64,000 nt of DNA from Polytrichum commune (lineage: Eukaryota; Streptophyta; Polytrichopsida; Polytrichales; Polytrichaceae): the NCBI GenBank assembly GCA_950295325.1, contig OX485807.1, positions 37,294,440 through 37,358,439 of the forward strand. The letters are read 5' to 3'. The notes under the pieces are model-generated. The model did not search any database. It was not told the origin of the DNA and saw only the letters and a list, made by a program, of their open reading frames with translations. The position numbers were made by a program, and so were the translations under genes. Below, one piece after another: positions 57,801 through 64,000 of the stretch. The stretch's first letter is position 1. Each line of letters starts with the position of its first letter.

Positions 57801-59978
57801 AGCAGTTGTTGACAAGATTAGAGCATTCATTGGGAGAGTAGCACATAGGGCTGTCTCTGACATGGTTAGGCTGCAGCGATCTTCTGAGCTCGAAGACATG
57901 TGGTTTGCAAACAACGTCACCGAGCATCGTAGGACACTGTGTGATGAGGTACGCCCTAACCAATTGTCCTTCATATGATAAACAACTGTACATGTCTTCT
58001 TATTGTCTTTTATGGTATCTCCTCTGTTTAATTCACTCACTTACATCTCATTCTGGTTTCACTTGCAAGTTTTGTGTTCAGCAATGTTAGTTCGCGAGGA
58101 TGCAGACATTGGATCGGTTGTTGTTGGCGACATCTACAAAAAAAGTACCTGCGCACAATTGCGGCTGGGTGATGCGATTGATGCACTGACAACATTGCGT
58201 CACACGCAGCTGAGCTTGTTGTACACTGCTATGGGACTTCAAGAACCCACGGACGACATTGCTGAGGACGTGGCAATTACACACAAATTACTCGGTGAGT
58301 TACACATGTCTATCCAGGAGCATGGCAGGCATAATCCCAAGGGTTTTGTTGCAGAAGTACAAGATGCTATGCAGTTGGAGTTACCTAGTTATGTTCCTCC
58401 CTCGTCGCAAACCCACATGGGAGGGCCTGACAGCACCACCGAGGACATGACTGAGTCCCAGAAGGGAGTTTCCCTTACGCCAGTGAAGACAGTCTCAATC
58501 GACGCACCTCTTTCACCCGACGGACTGCTTTGCTCAATGCACGCAAAGTCACCGTGTACATCTACTGACTTGAACAGCAGGTCAACAAATGGGCCTTGGT
58601 TTCAGAGGACGCCAACTTTGTCCCATACGACTGGAACTCCGGCAGTGTCTGTCACACGCAAGTTGGAATTACCACCTAATCCCACACTTGGCTGCGATCC
58701 CGAGTTATCTTCCACGGAGCGAGCAGGTGCGAAGGACCTGAGTTGTGTTTCCGAACTTGTCGAAGGGATTGGCGAAAAGCGAGCGAAGCGCAAGGTATCA
58801 ACACCAACAGTGGACAACAGTCAGGATGATGTCATTTCCAGAACGACACAACAAGCTGATGGCAGGTAAGAGTTTAGGGTTTAGGCATCAGTGTCCTTCA
58901 ATTGTGTCCTTCAATTATAAATTGCATGATCATGTACTTGTATGCGGTTATATGTGGCTATATGGCTAATAGAGGTGCACTTGTGGTCTGCAGGTTGGAA
59001 GCCCTAGTCAATACGATTGTTGCAGATGCAGGTGGGACAGTGTCTCCTTCGTTTGAGTTTACGTTTAAGTCAGAATTTTGTACATTAGATTGGGACTATG
59101 ACCTAAAGCCCTTAACATATAGGTACGGTGAGTTGTCCAACCACATGATGGAGTGGGTAAGGACGTGGTTGAATCCACAGTTGGAAGACGTGAAGTGTCA
59201 TCTATGTAGTCCGTATCTGGTCCCTATTCTTACAAGTTTTCTTCAGTTGCATCCGAAAGAGAGGTTAGAGGCGTTCGTAGAATTCATCCATGACAAGTAT
59301 CCAGCTCTGCCAGAGTTGGACATAACAACTCTCCTAGTACCCTACACTTGCGGAAAGCACTGGACGTTGTACGTACTAGGGGATCAAGGTTTTTTCCATT
59401 TTGATTCTATGAGTGACGCTGGATTCCACTCTGATTCAAGCATTCGCACGCGTCTAGCAAAGTTGTGGGCAGCATGGAGTGGCTACGACGAACAGTCACC
59501 TATGTGGCGAAATGCACAGTCTCTTAGTGTTTGGATTCAACCACAAGTGCCACAACAGAATTCTGGTTGGGCATGTGGATTTTATGTTATGAAGAATATA
59601 AGGGAGTACACTGAGGTCTTGAGAACTAAACCCCATACCCTGCGCGAGGTCAGTTGCGATCCCGTGCATCGAATACCCCCCTAATAGTCATAAGTACTAT
59701 AGGTGACATAAAATTACTGCTTTAAACGTATGTTGTTTATAGGCTGAGTACTGACTTTTATATTTTGGATCCTATTCATGCAGGGTTGTGTATTTCAATA
59801 TAAAAGGGAGGACGCCATCAAGCAAAGGAAGGACATAAGTGATGCGCTAATGGACGTCATAACAACTGGAAAACATGCGGGTTCAGAGTGGACAGTCAAA
59901 GTCGTCACGAAGGAGATCCCCAAAAGAAAACACACACGAAAGCGATGTCGTACGGTCAGGCCAAGACATAGAAGATGA
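54822..59978 (+). CDS. Ulp1-type (C48) cysteine protease gene, six exons, about 1,211 aa, MULE-associated
   Basis: Exons 54822-54992, 55971-56975, 57106-57948, 58099-58865, 58994-59648, 59784-59978. All junctions are GT-AG and in phase; only the exon 4 acceptor (GCGAG at 58098) is weak, because the better site at 58081 would bring a stop. Residues 1-392 include a Cys/His cluster (CIFCKEIHKDKN..H..LC), a basic stretch PKRKAEDVLHTP and an acidic/Ser-rich region. 393-673 is helical and unassigned. The C-terminal Ulp1 fold has H1051 (KHWTLYVL), D1066 (HFDSM), Q1117 and C1123 (QNSGWACGF): a complete triad plus oxyanion Gln. The tail PKRKHTRKRCRTVRPRHRR suggests nuclear import. Ulp1 enzymes cleave SUMO-like modifiers; MULE-borne ones have no settled role. 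Ty3 insertion lies 85 bp upstream of the ATG. Confidence 0.85.
55097..55348. repeat. 4 x 63-bp minisatellite in protease intron 1
   Basis: Units start at 55097, 55160, 55223 and 55286, nearly identical (GTGATTCTTCTTGTTTGTGA ... GGTTAGGGTTTAGAATGA). Each contains a TTAGGGTTTAG telo-box-like motif. Because 63 is divisible by three, the minus strand stays open with a 21-residue repeat; that is an artefact of the array. Confidence 0.9.
55350..55940. repeat. Duplicated leader-like modules in protease intron 1
   Basis: CTCCCTTRGAATTGC...GTGCAGATTTGAGGGGATAG occurs twice (about 55513-55640 and 55760-55890), with TCCTTCAT...CTCAATTGC modules. The same modules occur upstream of the Ty3 element (42541-43030), suggesting the gene's 5' region duplicated before the retroelement arrived. 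Confidence 0.65.
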
Positions 59979-60119
59979 CGTTGCGTTTTTGTCCAACGTG
60001 CATTATAGTTTTATGTATTTTTATATGTCGTAAGACGCAATGTACAATAAAATCGCAAGATCACCACAGCCGCATGACTGCTGAATTGTACACTTTTCCA
60101 TAATACAAAGCACTTCTTG

Positions 60120-60840
60120 TATATTTGTCATACATGAGAGCAGTCAATCATTCATTCATTCAGTCATTCAGTCATTCACTGAGTCTGATTTTATTTGTGA
60201 TTTAATTTGCTCTCAGTGGTTTGTTCAGATGTCACACACACATTTCTTCAAACATGTGATTTTGAAAATGTGTGTGACCTGAAGAATTCACTTTGATGCA
60301 GTCACACAATTAGTCATTCATTGAGTCATTGAGTCATTGAGTCATGCACCTAGTATCTGATTTTATTTGTGATTTAATTTGCTCTCCGTGGTTTGTTCAG
60401 ATGTCACACACACATTTCTTCAAACAGGTGATTTTGAAGATGTGTGTGACCTGAATAATTCACTTTGATGCAGTCACACAGTCAGTCATTCATTGAGTCA
60501 TTGAGTCATGCACCTAGTATCTGATTTTATTTGTGATTTAATTTGCTCTCCGTGGTTTGTTCAGATGTTACACACACATTTCTTCAAACAGGTGATTTTG
60601 AAGATGTGTGTGACCTGAATAATTCACTTTGATGCAGCCACACAGTCAGTCATTCATTGAGTCATGCACCTAGTATCTGATTTTATTTGTGATTTAATTT
60701 GCTCCCAGTGGTTTCCATCTTCATACAGGTGATTTTGAAGTTGTGTGTGACTTGAATAGTTTAGGGTGTGGTTCATTTTGATGCAGTCACTCAGTCAGTC
60801 ATTCATTAAGTCATTCAGTGACTCATTAATTCAGTCCCAC
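60120..60840. repeat. Tandem repeat with stepwise shortening unit (172, 164, 156 bp)
   Basis: CTGATTTTATTTGTGATTTA starts at 60185, 60357, 60521 and 60677. Successive units are exactly 8 bp shorter because each loses one copy of an 8-bp GAGTCATT/CATTGAGT word. Lies between the two convergent genes and may contain their 3' ends. Confidence 0.85.
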
Positions 60841-61423
60841 AGTGGGATTCTAGCAAATATGTGAACATGGAGTGTAGCAGTTGTATGGCCTTTGTAGATG
60901 GTTAGTGCGCACTCAAAAGGCCACTTAATCTCGTGTTTAGACACGGCAGTGAAAGTTTAATCACATTGAATAATTCAACAGTGAGTTGTGTCATTGTTGA
61001 CAACTATGCATTCATTCATAAATGAATGTGATGGTGAAGGGTGAGATGTTATGTGTTTTATTCATATATTCATGGTATGAAGTCCCACATTGATGCAGTG
61101 ATGTGGCTCATATGATGGAAGATCCAGGATCTAAGTATTACACATATTGTAATACACATATCAGAAGTCATTCAAGAATACCCTAAATCATATTAATAAG
61201 TAATGGAAACGTTCATCGGTATCTACGACAGTGAATGTTGCCCTGCAGGTTTCTCGTACAATGGTGTTTATTCGCAATGAGAGGTAATATAACTGTCTCA
61301 ATTCTTTTTTCCAAAGTATATGTAAACACGTTAACCTCAATAGGCCCCAATACATCATAGGTCATACCTGTATGACGGTAATATAATGCTCTTTGACAAC
61401 AAACACGTACTTCAACACAAACG
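60841..61423. other. Intergenic spacer between convergent genes
   Basis: No coding signal. Includes short inverted words (CATTCATAAATGAATG near 61013) and a direct duplication TATTACACATATTGTAATACACATA near 61136. Probably the 3' flank of the minus-strand transposase gene. Confidence 0.35.
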
Positions 61424-64000
61424 TTAAGTATTTAACGTTTTTTTCCTGGATGGTAGTCTTTCCAGGAAACTACGATGACGTTTGAGGGAGTTGTCTCCAC
61501 CTCGCGCTGGGAAAGACGAGGGTGTGGATGTTGGATGCAACATGGCGTCGCCGCGAGCAATGAGCTCAGTCTGCTTTCCATGGATGTGCTTGAGGTCCGC
61601 AACCAAATATTGATGAAGGATGGGGTAAGTATCTGCATTTTTCGTCAATGTTGTGTAAAGTTCATTGGCTATCGATCGTGACACTGCCTGTGACTGGGCC
61701 ACGTCAGGTTGTAAGAGGTCGATAGGATGTGACACACTGCCTAGTGATATCGGGGAGCACATGTCACCGAGTTCTTGGGAAGGTGCACCAATTGTCTCAG
61801 CTTCAAGATCCACGCACATATTATTATCAATGTCCTTCCAATTGCCTGAATGGCCATCTGCGAGTCCTTCAGGTTGCGCCTTAGAGTAACACTGAGACAT
61901 GGGAGTGGCGCGATCAACACCATGCATAGTACCAACTTCCCTCACAATGACACCATCCTGCACGTCGGGGTGGAGCATTTTGAATACCTTCATGGTATGC
62001 TTGCATATCATACCCTCCCGTGCGACTGGGCAGTCACACTGCGCCCACTCGGAATCAGGTGAGTGTATTGTCCACACTTTTGGCCTGTTATTCACTGATC
62101 CGACGTACGCTACGTCTTCGTCCATGCAAATCAAAACATTCGTATCTGGTATTGCTGACGCGCGAATGATCGCAGAGCAAACAATGCCCTCGTGTTTTTT
62201 ATTTCGAACAAACCCAAATGCCTTGCACTGGACTCCATACCAGTAATGGGTGAGAACATCCCCGGTGAGATGGTAGACGAGCCAATCCATGCGTCTTCCT
62301 ATGGAGCGCTCCTTTGTTGAATTTAGGATGCTCTTCAGGTTTGAGTGGTACGACTCAATGGCGGCATTAGTGTTTTGCCCCGCATGAGGTATCCTCCTTG
62401 CACCAACACACCACATGCTTGCCTTTGCTCTCCAATTGTCATTCATGTACCTCATGAACGCAGCTGACCGCGGTCTTGTGTTTGTAATACAGTCGAGTTG
62501 GTTCAAAGCCCAATCCACAGGATCTTCGTCGACAGGACATCCAATGCCACACATAATATCACCAACCATCTGGAGAACCACCGCACGTTCTCCAACAGTG
62601 TTTATTTTCTTCACTGCATTTTCTGCCCAAGCCTTCCGAACATGCCAAAGGCACAAGAAGATCTTGGCCGCAGGCCAAACAAGTCTGCACAAGGAAGTGA
62701 AAGTAAGTATGACACTCACAACGCCACATTGCTCACATTGAAGGACATGTTCGGATATTGCTAATACCTCAATGTGTTGATTTCAGCTTGTGCGTTGTCA
62801 ACTATGATTGATGAAGGAGACCAAACTGCATTGTTTCTGGCAACTCTGTTGTGAAGGGCTTGAAGCACAGGTAAAAGGTCTTGCTCACGAGTTCGTGATA
62901 TGGCAAAGAATGCCACAGGTATGCCATTCCTCCAATCATCAAAAACCATAACGGTATATAGGGGATACTGAAACAAAGAAGTTCAACTCATGGTGAAACA
63001 AACAGATATAGGTATAGATTACAGCGAATGACATAGAGAAATAGAAATTACATGAATATATTGCGTCTGACATGCATATAGTATGAAGGACATCTTTAAA
63101 CAGTGTAAGACGAAGAGGTAAGTGTCTAACCCGTGTTTGGGTGGTCCCAAATGTTGCGTCAATTGAGAGTGCGCTGTTGTGACCAAATTTTTCCATCATT
63201 TCTAGTTGCCATTCAGTTTGTATTCCAAGTGTGAAGGGAGATTCACTCTGAGTAGATGAATTCAAATCCATAAGTGAGTGTTCCTAATAGTAGAAGACAT
63301 TGTCAGGATTTTCTGTTGTCCACATCCAAACGCTGATCGGGTCCGAAGAATGCTTCATCCATAGCTCTTCCGCACGCTTTCGACATATATTTCTAAAATA
63401 CGAAGGCAACAGGAATGTATCACGTGTGACAGGGCCATTAGCCAAAGCCAGTTCTCTGACCTCTTTGGTGTGTTGCTGCATTATCAGTGCAGGTGATAGG
63501 CCAAGAGCGTGCATTTTAGCTATTTTGTATTTCATGTCCTCTGAGATACCGGCACCTAAGGCATACCTGAACCCACTGACCATTGAACCATGGCAATGTT
63601 CACCGCGTGCGTTGAAGTGCATGGTGTTCTCGTAAACCAACATGCATAAAGAGGGATCCATATACGATTGTTTCGCCACAAAACAACGCAAACAACCTCT
63701 CTTAATGGAGAAACCACCAAGATTTTTTCCAACACGCTTAACCTTGGCACCAGTTGATTTGGTTACAGGGAATGCGTCATACTCAGGTATGACCTTCTTC
63801 CCTTTTTTGGGTTTGGCTTGATTTTTTTTAGTCCTTCGTTTCTGGGTGGATTTGAGGAGGGCTTGCATGTCCTCTGGGACAACATCAGACTTGTCTTCCG
63901 GCCCAAAATTGCATCGATATCTGATTGTCACATAACCCACAATGAAATGTGGGCCCTTTGAGATTTCTAAATGGTGAAGGACACTATATGGATACTCAAC
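61424..64000 (-). CDS. Mutator-like (MULE) transposase gene, three exons, 5' end beyond window, one in-frame TAG
   Basis: complement(61424..62694, 62768..62967, 63131..64000); introns of 73 and 163 bp are GT-AG and in phase. The frame is open to the right edge, so the N-terminus is missing. An N-terminal zinc-finger-like region (GCLRCFVAKQSYMDPSLC ... HFNARGEHCHG) precedes the MULE transposase core: SIDATFGTTQTR, YPLYTVMVFDDWRNGIPVAF, SIIVDNAQAE, IFLCLWHVRKAWAENAVKK, NTNAAIESYHSNLKSIL. A SWIM finger CDCPVAREGMICKH and a Ser-rich tail follow. A TAG at 63284-63286 interrupts the frame after NPDNVFYY, while both sides stay in one frame; it is probably a nonsense mutation, although a 51-bp GT..AG segment could in principle be spliced out. 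MULE transposases cut and paste DNA between terminal inverted repeats. Confidence 0.85.

Larger units (their letters stand above)
42381..64000. mobile_element. Putative Mutator-like composite element carrying a Ulp1 protease gene (right end outside window)
   Basis: Inferred unit: the sharp change from minisatellite to a GC-rich hairpin cluster at about 42381-42485 looks like a terminus; then a repeat-rich leader, the Ulp1-type protease gene (54822-59978, plus), a minisatellite, and a MULE transposase gene (minus, running off the edge). Words from the leader (GTGCAGATTTGAGGGGATAG; GAGACAGAGGTTG...TCCTTCATATTG) recur in protease intron 1, tying the two sides of the Ty3 insertion together. Kaonashi-type MULEs with Ulp1 genes are established in plants. 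The matching right terminal repeat and the 9-bp target duplication cannot be checked here. Confidence 0.55.

Overview
The window looks like nuclear DNA of a land plant. It is AT-rich and gene-poor, its genes have short canonical GT-AG introns, AGGGTTTAG (telo-box-like) motifs recur, and every major plant transposon class is present: Ty3 and Ty1/copia LTR elements, a tRNA-like SINE, TA-flanked and TAA/TTA-flanked MITEs, a hAT-type element, a CACTA end and a Mutator-like element (MULE). I cannot name the species. The style (bryophyte, lycophyte, fern or gymnosperm rather than a compact angiosperm) is only an impression.

Left third (1-24.5 kb): one convincing host gene in a sea of MITEs. The gene is a six-exon cyclase / kynurenine-formamidase-like gene on the minus strand (14890-20079). 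Its exons rebuild by eye into a complete 270-residue secreted protein with an intact HSGTHVDAPGH motif. Its introns hold three MITEs and a minisatellite. Around it are at least ten copies of a ~340-430 bp TA-flanked MITE (here family B), three copies of a ~195 bp TA-flanked MITE (family A), two Tourist-like elements and a 131-bp foldback.

Middle (24.5-42.4 kb): a decayed 5.8-kb copia element with intact ends and a GTTAT target duplication. It was itself hit by a ~1.9-kb unidentified insert in its RT region and by a CACTA-type fragment in its 3' LTR. Next come two SINE copies, one split by a 549-bp hAT-type element with 15-bp perfect inverted repeats and an 8-bp target duplication. An AT-rich stretch follows with a decayed gene whose C-terminus resembles a 2-oxoglutarate/Fe(II) dioxygenase (36.4-38.0 kb), an unidentified ORF (38.4-39.2 kb) and a ~49-bp minisatellite.

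Right third (42.4-64 kb): a large composite that reads as a Mutator-like transposon carrying a Ulp1-type protease gene (Kaonashi-like organisation). A GC-rich hairpin cluster may be its left terminus. A six-exon gene (54822-59978, about 1,211 residues) encodes a nuclear-looking protein ending in a complete H-D-Q-C Ulp1 cysteine protease domain. Convergent with it is a MULE transposase gene (61424 to beyond the right edge) with three exons, a SWIM finger and one in-frame TAG. A young, intact 11.0-kb Ty3 element (43734-54736) has inserted 85 bp upstream of the protease ATG, with target duplication GGGTG, LTRs that differ only by one 17-bp repeat unit, and one uninterrupted 2,079-codon gag-pol. 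Its 3' LTR promoter now points into the protease gene.
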